Below the pieces are notes generated by a model that saw only the letters and a program-made list of their open reading frames with translations, was not told where the DNA came from and ran no database searches. The translations under genes were made by a program, and so were the position numbers. 64,000 bases of DNA from Actinomyces sp. oral taxon 414 (GTDB lineage: Bacteria > Actinomycetota > Actinomycetes > Actinomycetales > Actinomycetaceae). The stretch is taken from the NCBI RefSeq assembly GCF_001278845.1, contig NZ_CP012590.1, positions 2,914,001 to 2,978,000 on the forward strand, in the 5' to 3' direction. Below, piece after piece: positions 19,763 to 28,535 of this stretch. Numbering within the stretch: position 1 is the stretch's first letter; each line of letters opens with the position of its first letter.

Positions 19763-20676
19763 TCATCAATATCGTGCTGACGACGATCTGCCATAGCCTC
19801 TGCGCCGCGGCATCGATAATATTTTTCATCGCAGCAGTCATGAGTGGATGGGACACCGGCGAGACGATGTTCACATTCATGTTCCTCGGAATCATCCAGG
19901 GGGCGGTGATCTCCTCTCTCGGACTGCTCGCACTGCGATCCAGGGGACTCTTGCCGAACTGGCGGAGTTCGCTGCTCGCAACGGCGTCCTACATCGCGGG
20001 GACCTCCTTCCTCACCCCCGTCCTCCTGTCCCCGGTCCTGGACAGCCTCTATTCCATCATGGCACTCGAGGCCATGTTCCTTGGCGTCGGCTCCCTCATC
20101 CCCCTCACTCTCGTGCATCCGAGACCGGCTCCGCAGAAGAACCGTCAGGATCGCGATTCTCCATCGGGTCGAGACGCGGATCAGGAGAGCGCCGATCCGC
20201 CGCGAGTAGGAATTATCCGCAATATCGTGCTGACGACAGTCAGTCATACCATCGGAGTCGCGGTGGCGGCGCGGATCACCCTATCTATCGCACCCGACTG
20301 GGACGACGAGGCCGCGAGGAACTATCTTCTGGTCATTGAACTCCTACAGGGCGGCGTCATCTCTTCCATGGGATTGTTCTTCCTGCGCCTCAAAGGACTT
20401 CTGACGAGCTGGTCCGCGGCGGTGCTATCAACGATCTCGTACATCATCGGAACGGTCGTCCTCACTCCCGTTCTTCTATTCGAGGTCATGAACGTGAGCC
20501 TTCCCGTACTGGCCGCCGAGGCGATGGTCCTGCTGCCCGGATCCACCGTATCCCTGATCCTCGTACGACCAAGACGGCCATCCGATGACGACCCGTCTCG
20601 CGATCGTCCACCGGGTTCCGACGACGAGCTCGTGAAGCCGGGGCCCGCGCGATCCGCGCCGTGCAGCGACCGGTGA
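19759..20676 (+). CDS. Membrane protein with two copies of the four-helix domain
   Basis: 305 residues from GTG 19759. Residues 1-137 match module copies 1 and 2. After a charged linker (SGRDADQESADPPR) a second, diverged copy starts (IIRNIVLTTVSHTIGVA mirrors MIINIVLTTICHSLCAA) with four more hydrophobic stretches and a charged Asp/Pro-rich tail. So eight helices by internal duplication. Function unknown; ends the triplicated array. Confidence 0.82.
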   Translation: MIINIVLTTICHSLCAAASIIFFIAAVMSGWDTGETMFTFMFLGIIQGAVISSLGLLALRSRGLLPNWRSSLLATASYIAGTSFLTPVLLSPVLDSLYSIMALEAMFLGVGSLIPLTLVHPRPAPQKNRQDRDSPSGRDADQESADPPRVGIIRNIVLTTVSHTIGVAVAARITLSIAPDWDDEAARNYLLVIELLQGGVISSMGLFFLRLKGLLTSWSAAVLSTISYIIGTVVLTPVLLFEVMNVSLPVLAAEAMVLLPGSTVSLILVRPRRPSDDDPSRDRPPGSDDELVKPGPARSAPCSDR

Positions 20677-20870
20677 TCCCAGCACCTGCGACCGGGACCT
20701 TCGTCCTCACCGTGGGAATCGAGCCGACTACCGCGCCGCTCCATCCTCGCTCCTCGGCGGTCTGCGTACCGCCCGATCCGCAAGACGGAGCACGTGAGAC
20801 CTACCCCTCACCCGAGGCCGTCGTCTACGATCGGAGCATCTTCCCCGTCCCTGCCCAAGGGAGCACATCC

Positions 20871-21059
20871 ATGACCGACAACAGCGACGGTGCGGGACAT
20901 CTTCTGAATTTCACGGCGATGAATAATGACACCAGGAACTCCTTCAGAACACTTGTGAACGATGGGACCATTTTCGCCAGCCTCTCATCCGATCTCGACC
21001 AACGCATAAACAATGCCGAGACGATTCGAAGGAACGCCAATGAAGAAGTCACCCACTAG
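20871..21059 (+). CDS. Small WXG-like protein
   Basis: 62 residues, polar and predicted helical, no signal peptide: MTDNSDGAGHLLNFTAMNND then a hairpin-like SLSSDLDQRINNAETIRRN. No WXG motif. Position before a membrane-anchored protein gene, overlapping it by 20 bases, parallels the small-gene/lipoprotein pairs nearby. Weak GGGAG about ten bases before the ATG. Confidence 0.6.
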   Translation: MTDNSDGAGHLLNFTAMNNDTRNSFRTLVNDGTIFASLSSDLDQRINNAETIRRNANEEVTH

Positions 21060-21735
21060 GAAGGGGAAGGCCTTCAAGATCCCGCGCCCCGAGAACTCTC
21101 GCCCCCTCATCGCCGCAGCAATAATAACCATTATCGCATTGGCGTGCGGCGCGCTCGCCCTGGCGGGTCGCACCCGCCCCGCGGAGGAGCGGCAGACCCC
21201 CGCCTACGTCCCGCCCACGCGCCACCCTATCAGCATCGACGCCCCCGAGGGATGGAGAGTCTTCTCGTATCCCGAAGTACTATTAGACCTCCAAGTCATC
21301 GGACCGTACGGCGGGCTGCGCGATCTTGAAGGAATCAGGATTCGATTCATTGAATCAGACATCTTCCGACCTGGTTGTCCATCAACATTCGACACTCAAG
21401 GAAACGGCGGGTGCGACGCCGTCTACTATCGGAACCGTTGGCTCTCACTGTACAGCACAGATGACAGAGTCAGCGATAGCGCCTCCGCAGGGGAACGCAC
21501 CATTGGAGGAGTACCGGCCGCGGGCATTTCTTATGTCCGAACGGAATCACCTGACGAGATCTACTCCTGTGAACTCTGGTATGTGCCGCAGAACCAAGGC
21601 GTATGGCACATTACAATCTGTTCCGCCCCCAATGAGCCCATCCCCCCAGAACTCCTAGCCGCCCTGGACACCATCACCTGGACCATTCCCGTCCCCACGA
21701 CCACACCCGCCACGTCGACTGCAACACCCTCGTGA
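21040..21735 (+). CDS. Membrane-anchored extracytoplasmic protein
   Basis: 231 residues from ATG 21040 (AAGGAA upstream). Basic N-terminus (KKSPTRKGKAFKIPR), one membrane helix (PLIAAAIITIIALACGALAL), then an outer domain starting ISIDAPEGWRVFSYPE and containing four Cys (GCPSTF, GGCDAV, YSCELW, TICSAP) that could form disulfides, and a Thr/Pro tail. The pattern is like small LpqN/PsbP-type lipoprotein folds, but no confident family. Confidence 0.75.
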   Translation: MKKSPTRKGKAFKIPRPENSRPLIAAAIITIIALACGALALAGRTRPAEERQTPAYVPPTRHPISIDAPEGWRVFSYPEVLLDLQVIGPYGGLRDLEGIRIRFIESDIFRPGCPSTFDTQGNGGCDAVYYRNRWLSLYSTDDRVSDSASAGERTIGGVPAAGISYVRTESPDEIYSCELWYVPQNQGVWHITICSAPNEPIPPELLAALDTITWTIPVPTTTPATSTATPS

Positions 21736-21745
21736 CCGGTCGCGC

Positions 21746-22306
21746 TCACGCCCGCGGCGGCGTCCACAGCAGCTGGGCGGTGACCAGGCCCAGGTCGCGC
21801 GAGACCACCCGGGCGCGCCCCGGGGCCGAGCGCACCGGCCGCACACGGCCGATGACGGCCCCCTCCTCGGGATTCCCCGACAGAAGGATGCCGGTCGTGC
21901 CGAGCTCGCCCAGGTTCTGCAGCACCGCCTCGTACACGGATCGTGCGGCCCCGCCCATCCGCCTGGCGATGATCACGTGCAGTCCGATGTCCTGCGACTG
22001 GGCGAGCAGTGGCAGCAGCGTCAGCAGTGGGTTCCCGCTCGCCGTCGCAACCAGGTCGTAGTCGTCGACCAGCACCCAGGCCTCCGCCCCCGTCCACCAG
22101 GACCGGTGACGCAGCTGGTCGAGGGTCGCCCGGTCCTCCTGCTGGACCTGGAGTCTCCGCGTCATCACCGGGCTGTGCAGCGCTGTCGGCGGGAGACGAA
22201 GACGATCAGGCGGACGAGCCCGCGGCCGAAGCGCCATCGGCCGCGTCAGCGGTCGGGGAACCGGGACGGGCGCCGCCCCGATCCCACCGATCGGTACCCG
22301 CGCCAC
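21746..22306 (-). pseudogene. Remnant of EccC, the type VII secretion ATPase
   Basis: Only the C-terminal part of the last FtsK/SpoIIIE domain is left: SWWTGAEAWVLVDDYDLVA with the Walker B-like DDYD, then GLHVIIARRMGGAARS and GTTGILLSGNPEEG, a block characteristic of EccC. Homology seems to begin near 22200; upstream codons to 22306 are low-complexity. At least 1,000 residues of EccC are missing, so no active translocase is encoded here. Confidence 0.75.
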
Positions 22307-22390
22307 CGCCCCACGGGGGTCGTACTATCGTCGGGCTCGGATCGCGTGGCGTCGTCTCCCGACCGCGCCTTCGATCAGGACGGAGGACAC

Positions 22391-22531
22391 ATGACCGCCC
22401 GCTTGGCCTGCGCCACCACCCTCGTCGCCGACAACCGCCCCGCTGCGGGCGGAGGCGATATATGCGGAGGCGCCGTCAACGCCGTCGCCCGCCTCGGCCT
22501 CTGCGACGACGTCGGGCGGGTGGTCTCATGA
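22391..22531 (+). CDS. 46-codon ORF with strong ribosome site
   Basis: MTARLACATTLVADNRPAAG, no family seen. GGAGGACAC precedes the ATG perfectly and its stop overlaps the RDD-FHA start (ATGA), so it is probably translated and couples into the next gene. It might be the truncated start of a lost type VII gene. Confidence 0.45.
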   Translation: MTARLACATTLVADNRPAAGGGDICGGAVNAVARLGLCDDVGRVVS

Positions 22532-23832
22532 GCCCGCGCGCGCCCTACCCCCGGCGCCGCCCACCCGCCTCCCGGGCATCGGCGCGCCAGTACCCGCCGG
22601 CGCACGCCGGCACCCGCATCATCGCCTACCTGGTCGATGTCGTCCTGGTGCTCGCCCATGTCGCCGCGAGCCGTCTATGGAGCCCCTCCGTCGTGCTCGC
22701 GGCCATCGTCGCCGCCGAGGTCATCGCCGTGCTCATAATCGCCCGGGCGGCGACCGGCCGCTCCCCCGGCACCCTGCTCGCCGGCACCGCAGCCGTGCGC
22801 GCGGGCACGGACGCGACGCCCGGGCTGGGGCGCGCGGCCGTTCGCGGGCTGCTTCTCACGCTCCTGTCGGCGACGGGCATCGGCGGCGTCATCACCCTGG
22901 CACTGGGAAGGGACGGACGGGACTGGGTGGACCGCATCGCCGGGACCGCCGAGGTCAACCTGCGGGCCAAGAGGCCCTGGAGCGGGCTAGCCAATCTCCC
23001 GGGCGCCGAGGCGGACGACGACGAGCCCACTCTGGTCTCGCCGGCCCTGTCCTGGCAGGGACCGACCGCCCCGTCGGCACCGCCGGCGCCCGTGGAGCAG
23101 CTGCCCGAGCAGTCGGCTCCCGCGAGGCCCGCGGAGCGGCCCGCCGAAGCGGCGGCTTCCGCGGCACCGCCGCCCATTGAAGATCCCTCGCAGCCTGCGG
23201 CGCCCTCCGGCGAGGATCATCTGCGGTCCGCGGCACTCGCCGTTCCGGAACCGCCGACCCTCATGGTGCCCGCATCATCTCCCGGTTGGGATCGCCCCCA
23301 GCCCCGCGCGTTCGACGGGACCCCGGCACCGTCCGCCCGATACCGATCCGTCGCCCGGTACCGGGCCTCCGTCCCGGTACCGCAGGCCGAGCCCGCACCG
23401 GCATCCTCCGAGCCTGCGGTCCCCGCGATCCCGCGTCCCGAACCGCCCGTTTCGGCGATCCCGGCGGCACCCCTGGCCAGGAGCCTGTCCAGGTCGGCGG
23501 ATCTGACCGCGGCCGCCGCGTGGATCGTTCTGGACTCCGGTGAGCGCGAACCCGTTGACGCCATCCTCGTCCTCGGGCGCGCACCGACGTCGTCGGATCC
23601 CTCCCACCGACTCGTGACGGTCACCGACCCCACCCGCTCCCTCTCGCGCACCCACCTGCGTCTGGGACCGGCGGGCCGGGGCGGCGTGTGGGCCGAGGAC
23701 ATGTTCTCCTCCAATGGCACCGTGCTGCGCCTCGCCGACGGCACCACCCGCCACCTGCCGCGGGGGGAGCGTGTGGAGCTCGACCTGGGCAGCGCCCTGG
23801 TCATAGGGGAGCGCACACTGACGATCACGTGA
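22528..23832 (+). CDS. RDD membrane domain plus FHA domain protein
   Basis: 434 residues. RDD domain (about 25-160) with AGTRIIAYLVDVVLVL (Arg and Asp signature), two or three helices, and DWVDRIAGT; a Pro/Ala linker (about 165-325); C-terminal FHA domain with GRAPTS, RSLSRTHLRL and SSNGT. Binds phosphothreonine at the inner membrane face. RDD-FHA proteins accompany type VII and Ser/Thr kinase loci in actinobacteria, so it may be read by the kinase at 30820. Start fixed by ATGA overlap. Confidence 0.88.
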   Translation: MSPRAPYPRRRPPASRASARQYPPAHAGTRIIAYLVDVVLVLAHVAASRLWSPSVVLAAIVAAEVIAVLIIARAATGRSPGTLLAGTAAVRAGTDATPGLGRAAVRGLLLTLLSATGIGGVITLALGRDGRDWVDRIAGTAEVNLRAKRPWSGLANLPGAEADDDEPTLVSPALSWQGPTAPSAPPAPVEQLPEQSAPARPAERPAEAAASAAPPPIEDPSQPAAPSGEDHLRSAALAVPEPPTLMVPASSPGWDRPQPRAFDGTPAPSARYRSVARYRASVPVPQAEPAPASSEPAVPAIPRPEPPVSAIPAAPLARSLSRSADLTAAAAWIVLDSGEREPVDAILVLGRAPTSSDPSHRLVTVTDPTRSLSRTHLRLGPAGRGGVWAEDMFSSNGTVLRLADGTTRHLPRGERVELDLGSALVIGERTLTIT

Positions 23833-24131
23833 GAGCGACGACGGATGACACCTCCGGTGCGCGGGCACGCCCGCATCCGCGGCGGAGGAATTCCATGGGA
23901 ATCGCCGCCGCGCCGGGAAACCACCCGTTGGCCGCGCCGGGGCCGCGGGTCCCGAGCGCTTTCAGATGAGACGGTGGCCGCGTGCTCGCCGCGGACGGTC
24001 CGGCGACGCCCTTGGCGCGTCGTCGAACTCTTGGCGAGTAGGGGCTGTCGCAGTAGTAGATTCGTCGGTGATTCCGGTTCCGGGTATCGGTTCGTTCCCG
24101 GGTCCCTGTGCAGATGTCCCGGGGGTCCGCC

Positions 24132-24313
24132 GTGACCGGTACACGCATAGTCGAGGGCGACTTGGAGATGTCGGCCGCCTCGATGGATGAGGCGTCCTCA
24201 TGACCGCAACCGATGAACAATTGCAGGAGTCGCACCGGGCCGGCCTCGCCCAGGAATATGACCTGGCGGGACAGTCTTCGATCAAGAGAGGAAGCGGAGA
24301 GTGGAATGAATAA
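24132..24313 (+). pseudogene. WXG-like gene with internal deletion
   Basis: GTG start then VTGTRIVEGDLEMSAASMDE, stopping at 24203. In another frame the expected end follows at once (ATDEQLQESHRAGLAQEY to EWNE-stop at 24313), overlapping the lipoprotein start at 24306. So the middle of the gene is deleted and the frame lost. Same architecture as 16985-17372. The preceding 300 bases (23833-24131) hold no supported gene. Confidence 0.65.
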
Positions 24314-24827
24314 AATATTCTCCTCAGCAGCAGTCGGCGCCATTCTTATTTATCTGTGCACAACTGCTTGCAGCCTGCCGAATCCGTATCATGCAACAAC
24401 CACCACTCAGGAGGCTTCCATGGACAGCACTCGGGGAAACGGGCGCTATCCGGCAGATATTGATCATCTGGATGATATCCTCTCCATCGGCGAAGGTCAC
24501 GAGCTGCCCGAAGGCGCCGAGGTGATCTCGGTGAAACCATCCACCAACTTCGCAGCACGGTATCCCGGCGGATGGGGGTACGTCATCGCCTTCACCGCCA
24601 CCGATTCCGCCATCCGAGACTACGTCACAACCTACATCGGCCTCCGCGGCGAGAATGTAGAGAAATACGGTGGCGTGAAAAGGGAGGACGATTGGCTCGA
24701 CGGATTGGAGGACATCGACTTCACCGGTATCACCGACCCCTGGACTACTGGTTTCGGCGATGCGGTCCTTCTTCTGGAGCGCCCGTTGGGTCGGGGCTGG
24801 CTCATTATCCGCGGCGCACCCCGCTGA
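24306..24827 (+). CDS. Lipoprotein
   Basis: 173 residues from ATG 24306 (GGAGAG upstream). Signal peptide with lipobox LCTTAC, then a polar N-terminus and a compact domain (HELPEGAEVISVKPSTN, WGYVIAFTATDSAIRDYV, FGDAVLLLERPLGRGWLIIRG). Not clearly related to the module lipoproteins but in the same place after a WXG-like gene. Function unknown. Confidence 0.8.
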   Translation: MNKIFSSAAVGAILIYLCTTACSLPNPYHATTTTQEASMDSTRGNGRYPADIDHLDDILSIGEGHELPEGAEVISVKPSTNFAARYPGGWGYVIAFTATDSAIRDYVTTYIGLRGENVEKYGGVKREDDWLDGLEDIDFTGITDPWTTGFGDAVLLLERPLGRGWLIIRGAPR

Positions 24828-24976
24828 TCGCCGGGGACGACCGGGGGCTCGGAGCCGCAGTGGCCCGCAAGTCCGGTCGCGAGGGCCTCTCCGTCGTCCT
24901 CATCGCCCGCAACCCGGCCAGACTCGAAGCACCGGGGAAGCGTTTCGACGCTAACGGTTTCACGGTGAGATACTAA
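24828..24976 (+). pseudogene. N-terminal scrap of a short-chain dehydrogenase
   Basis: Translates as [29 protein letters not shown], the Rossmann nucleotide-binding start of SDR enzymes, then stops at 24976. No start codon and no catalytic Tyr-Lys part. A bystander fragment. Confidence 0.6.
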
Positions 24977-25061
24977 CGATGGAGGAGCTCTGGGGCTTCC
25001 CCAGAAGGTGCTGCGCGGTGTAGGATTGCCGCACCGAACCGGCGTTCGAGGAGGAGCGGGG

Positions 25062-25382
25062 ATGGCTGGCGTGTTCGCGATGAACGATGATGAGATGAAC
25101 TCCTTGTCCGGAAGGCTGTACGACGTGTCGTGGGCGCTGGATGAGCTCGATATGCCCGCCAATCCGGGAAGTGGTCCGATGGGGTCGTTGGGGCTGTCGA
25201 ACTCGCTCGACACGTTCATCTCCGAAGGGGATCGGCGCATCGATACCTGGTCGTCGTGGGCATCGAACACGGCGGATGCCGTTGGAATGGCCTCGCGGCA
25301 GTCGCAGAGAACCGATGATTCCTGGTCAAGACTGTTCTCCTGGGATAGCGATACGTTTCAGACGGGAGACATGGAGGACTGA
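25062..25382 (+). CDS. Small WXG100-like protein, toxin partner
   Basis: 106 residues, start at ATG 25062 with GAGGAG. Helical, polar, with Trp residues (VSWALDEL, DTWSSWAS, DSWSRLFSW) but no strict WXG. Ends four bases before the calpain-like toxin gene. In type VII toxin operons such small proteins are targeting partners of the LXG/WXG toxin, which is the likely role here. Confidence 0.75.
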   Translation: MAGVFAMNDDEMNSLSGRLYDVSWALDELDMPANPGSGPMGSLGLSNSLDTFISEGDRRIDTWSSWASNTADAVGMASRQSQRTDDSWSRLFSWDSDTFQTGDMED

Positions 25383-25385
25383 GTC

Positions 25386-26690
25386 ATGGGAATGTTCGCG
25401 GACTCGGTGGGGGAACTGCCAGGGCGGGCGGAGGACGTACGCGCGGTCGCCCAAAACCTGGCGACACTCAAGACCGATCTGGACAACGCCAGCACGACTT
25501 ACGAGTCGGCTCCCGGTCTCGCCCCCTCCTGGGAGGGGGCGAGCGCGGACGCCTTCGATACGGTTCACTCCGCCGCCAGTAAAGACTTGCGGGCGCTCGT
25601 CAAAGGGATCGACGAGGGCCGGGCCTCACTGGATCGTTACGCCAGTGCTCTGGAGGCACGGACCAAGGCCGTGGAAGACATCCGGATCGCCGCGGAGATA
25701 CTGGATACTCAGTGGGATGGTATGAGCGCTCAGGAGCAGGCGTCCCAGGTGGCGTGGGTAGAGAGCGAGCTGAACGAGCTGACCAAATGGTACCAGAGTC
25801 ATGTGGATGGTGTTCGTCGCGACGCCGCGGAGTGCGCGGCGGAGTTGCGGGTCGCCCTGCACATCGAGGCCGTCAACATGCAGGAAGTCGACGGACAAAT
25901 AGTCAATATCGGCGATCTGGACGCACTGACCGACACAGATATCCAGAATCTATTCGTGGATATGCGGAATATGGACTGGGGAGATGTCAATCAGGGGAAG
26001 ATCGGGGACTGCTACTTCCTGGCAGTCCTGATCTCCATGATGCGCTCCGAGGAGGGACGCGCCTTCCTGCGCGGGTGCATCAGGACGCATTTTAATAGCA
26101 GGGAGAACAGGGTCGACGGCTTCTTCGTGACCATCTACGACGATCCCACGAACCCGAATCCCGAGGGCGCGGATACGATCCTGGTGACAGATGTCTACAA
26201 GTACGGGACCCGCGGCGATGATGGGGGTCCGACGCTGGTGTCCCTATTCGAGGCGGCCTACGTGCAGGGACGCTCTGGCGGGACTCGGAGCAACGTCCTC
26301 CACGGCGGGATCGCGGATGGGTTCGGAGTGTGGGCCATGAAGGACCTCACGGGGAACGCGGCCGACCTCGACATCAACGCCCCGTTCTGGGACAGCAATG
26401 ACAAGATCATCGAAACGATCAACGATGGCCGGCCGGTCACTGCGGGAACGGGCCCGGGAATGCTCTCTCCGTCGACGATGACGACGATGGACGGGACTGA
26501 ACTTCAGGTGCCGAAGTCGCACGAGTTCGCGGTGATCGCGGCCGACGAGAACGGGGTGACCCTCGTGAACCCGCACGGACACAATTTTACCTCCGGAGGT
26601 CAGCGCACTAATGCCGAAATTAGATTGACTTGGAATGAGTTCAATTACGTATTCAGGGGTGTGTCACTGGGCGGGGAGTATCCGGAATGA
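25386..26690 (+). CDS. WXG-fused calpain-like cysteine protease toxin
   Basis: 434 residues. N-terminal helical export domain (about 1-165) with a W-E-G turn at 49-51 (SWEGASADAF). C-terminal domain resembles family C2 calpain: GKIGDCYFLAVL places Cys209, SHEFAVI places His379, and NPHGHN places Asn395, the full catalytic triad; an acidic LFEAAYVQ helix sits between as in calpains. No signal peptide, as expected for type VII substrates. The stop overlaps the start of the first of four tandem putative immunity genes. Best read as a polymorphic protease toxin; export route is inferred. Confidence 0.85.
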   Translation: MGMFADSVGELPGRAEDVRAVAQNLATLKTDLDNASTTYESAPGLAPSWEGASADAFDTVHSAASKDLRALVKGIDEGRASLDRYASALEARTKAVEDIRIAAEILDTQWDGMSAQEQASQVAWVESELNELTKWYQSHVDGVRRDAAECAAELRVALHIEAVNMQEVDGQIVNIGDLDALTDTDIQNLFVDMRNMDWGDVNQGKIGDCYFLAVLISMMRSEEGRAFLRGCIRTHFNSRENRVDGFFVTIYDDPTNPNPEGADTILVTDVYKYGTRGDDGGPTLVSLFEAAYVQGRSGGTRSNVLHGGIADGFGVWAMKDLTGNAADLDINAPFWDSNDKIIETINDGRPVTAGTGPGMLSPSTMTTMDGTELQVPKSHEFAVIAADENGVTLVNPHGHNFTSGGQRTNAEIRLTWNEFNYVFRGVSLGGEYPE

Positions 26691-27190
26691 GACGGCGACG
26701 ACTTGTCATCATAACAGTTATAGTCCTTCTTGTGGGCTATCCGGCCTACAAGTCTGGCGTGTTCGCGAGAGTGGAGGTCGACGTGAATCAGGTGTGCTCG
26801 AACGGCGTAGTGGTCGGCATCCGCGAGGGGACGATATTCAGACCGGGAAGAGAGATATATCCGGCCTACGATGTTGATGACGTGCGCATTCGCATGGGCA
26901 GGCAGGAGGCCCATATCGGTGGAGGTTATCCTATTGGAGCCGATGTGATCCAGGAGTTCATCAGCGCGGATCTGGTGGCGGGCGAGTCGGTGGTGCACCG
27001 GGGCGTGGGGACCTTCACCCTGCTGACCGTGGACCCGATGCTGATCCGACTGCTGCCCGGCTCCGGTGGGACCGCCACCTTCTGCTTCACCCCCGCACCC
27101 GAGTTCGACCTGGACCCCGGGCTCGCCAGGCTCATCTACGGCCCGCCCCGCAAGACCGCCGACACGCTCAACCGCCGGGACGAGAATTGA
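26687..27190 (+). CDS. Putative immunity protein 1 to the calpain-like toxin
   Basis: 167 residues, ATG overlaps the toxin stop. One N-terminal helix (RLVIITVIVLLVGYPAYKSG) anchors it, with an outer domain (VEVDVNQVCSNGVVVGIREG to FCFTPAPEFDLDPGLARL). No known family. Immediate coupling to the toxin and tandem amplification argue for immunity; an anchored outer domain would intercept a protease arriving from outside. Confidence 0.75.
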   Translation: MRRRRLVIITVIVLLVGYPAYKSGVFARVEVDVNQVCSNGVVVGIREGTIFRPGREIYPAYDVDDVRIRMGRQEAHIGGGYPIGADVIQEFISADLVAGESVVHRGVGTFTLLTVDPMLIRLLPGSGGTATFCFTPAPEFDLDPGLARLIYGPPRKTADTLNRRDEN

Positions 27191-27744
27191 CCCCGCAGGA
27201 GCCGAACGAAGCCCAGGGCGACGAGGATCGCGGGACGAGGACCAAACGGCGCCGGGCCGCGATCCTCATCCTGGTGGCCCTCCTCCTGGGCTACCCGGCC
27301 TACAAGTCTGGCGTATTCGCAACAGTGGGAGTCGACGTGAAGCAGGTGTGTTCGAACGGCGTAGTGGTCGGCATCCGAGAGGGTACGGTATTCAGGCCAG
27401 GTCGAACCTCTGATCCGGCGTACACCGTCCGGGATGTGCGTATTCGTATGGGCAGGCAGGAGGCTCATATCGGTGGAGGTTATTTGGATGGTACGAGCAA
27501 GCCCCAGAAGTTCATCGGTGCGGATCTGGTGGCGGGAGAGTCGGTGGTGCACCGGGGTGTGGGGACCTTCACCCTGCTGACCGTGGACCCGATGCTGATC
27601 CGACTGCTGCCCGGTGCCGGGGGGACCGCCACCTTCTGCTTCACCCCCGCACCCGAGTTCGACCTGGACCCCGGGCTCGCCAGGCTCATCTACGGCCCGC
27701 CCCGCAAGACCGCCGACACGCTCAACCGCCGGGACGAGAATTGA
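27187..27744 (+). CDS. Putative immunity protein 2
   Basis: 185 residues from TTG 27187, overlapping the previous stop (TTGA). Has an extra charged cytoplasmic start (TPQEPNEAQGDEDRG) before the same anchor. C-terminal half nearly identical to copies 1 and 3; the stretch around residues 65-105 differs (RTSDPAYTVRD, YLDGTSKPQKF). Confidence 0.75.
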   Translation: MTPQEPNEAQGDEDRGTRTKRRRAAILILVALLLGYPAYKSGVFATVGVDVKQVCSNGVVVGIREGTVFRPGRTSDPAYTVRDVRIRMGRQEAHIGGGYLDGTSKPQKFIGADLVAGESVVHRGVGTFTLLTVDPMLIRLLPGAGGTATFCFTPAPEFDLDPGLARLIYGPPRKTADTLNRRDEN

Positions 27745-28298
27745 CCCCGCAGGAGCCGAACGAAGCCCAGGGCGACGAGGATCGCGGGGCGAGGACCAAA
27801 TGGCGCCGGACCACGATCCTCATCCTGGTGGCCCTCCTCCTGGGCTACCCGGCCTACAAGTCTGGCGTATTCGCAACAGTGGGAGTCGACGTGAAGCAGG
27901 CGTGCCCGCACGGCATAGTAGTCGGTATTCAAGAGGGTACGGTATTCAGACCGGGAACAAAGATTGATCCAGCATATAGTGTCTGGGATGTGCGTATTCG
28001 TATGGGCAGGCAGGAGGCTCATATCGGTGGAGGTTATATGGAGGGGGCTGATGTGCTCCAGGAGTTCATCGGTGCGGATCTGGTGGCGGGAGAGTCGGTG
28101 GTGCACCGGGGTGTGGGGACCTTCACCTTGCTGACCGTGGACCCGGTGCTGATCCGACTGCTGCCCGGTGCCGGTGGGACTGCCACCTTCTGCTTCACCC
28201 CCGCACCCGAATTCGACCTGGACCCCGGGCTCGCCAGGCTCATCTACGGCCCGCCCCGCAAGACCGCCGACACGCTCAACCGCCGGGACGAGAATTGA
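27741..28298 (+). CDS. Putative immunity protein 3
   Basis: 185 residues from TTG 27741, TTGA overlap. N- and C-terminal parts match copy 2 almost base for base; the middle differs (CPHGIVVGIQEG, TKIDPAYSVWD, YMEGADVLQEF). The mosaic pattern suggests the middle face sets specificity. Confidence 0.75.
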   Translation: MTPQEPNEAQGDEDRGARTKWRRTTILILVALLLGYPAYKSGVFATVGVDVKQACPHGIVVGIQEGTVFRPGTKIDPAYSVWDVRIRMGRQEAHIGGGYMEGADVLQEFIGADLVAGESVVHRGVGTFTLLTVDPVLIRLLPGAGGTATFCFTPAPEFDLDPGLARLIYGPPRKTADTLNRRDEN

Positions 28299-28535
28299 CC
28301 CCGCAGAACCCGGACAAGACCCGGGACGACGGGGAGCGATCCGGGGTGAAGATCAAACGGCGCCGGACCACGATCCTCATCCTAGTGGCCCTCATCCTGG
28401 GCTACCCGGCCTACAAGGCGGGCGTATTCGCAACAGTGGGAGTCGACGTGAAGCAGGTGTGTTCGAACGGCGTAGTGGTCGGTATCCGAGAGGGGTACGG
28501 TATTCAGACCGGGGACGAAGATTAATCCAACATAT
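28295..28535 (+). pseudogene. Broken fourth immunity copy
   Basis: Starts TTGA-coupled like the others and keeps the anchor and CSNGVVVGIREG, but one extra G in the run at about 28492 shifts the frame and it stops at 28525. DNA similarity to copy 3 ends near 28535. The remaining bases to 28663 hold nothing recognisable. Confidence 0.75.

Noticed and set aside
16985..28535. A functional type VII secretion system
   Set aside because: Only an EccC stump is present; EccB, EccD, EccE and MycP are not encoded in this window.
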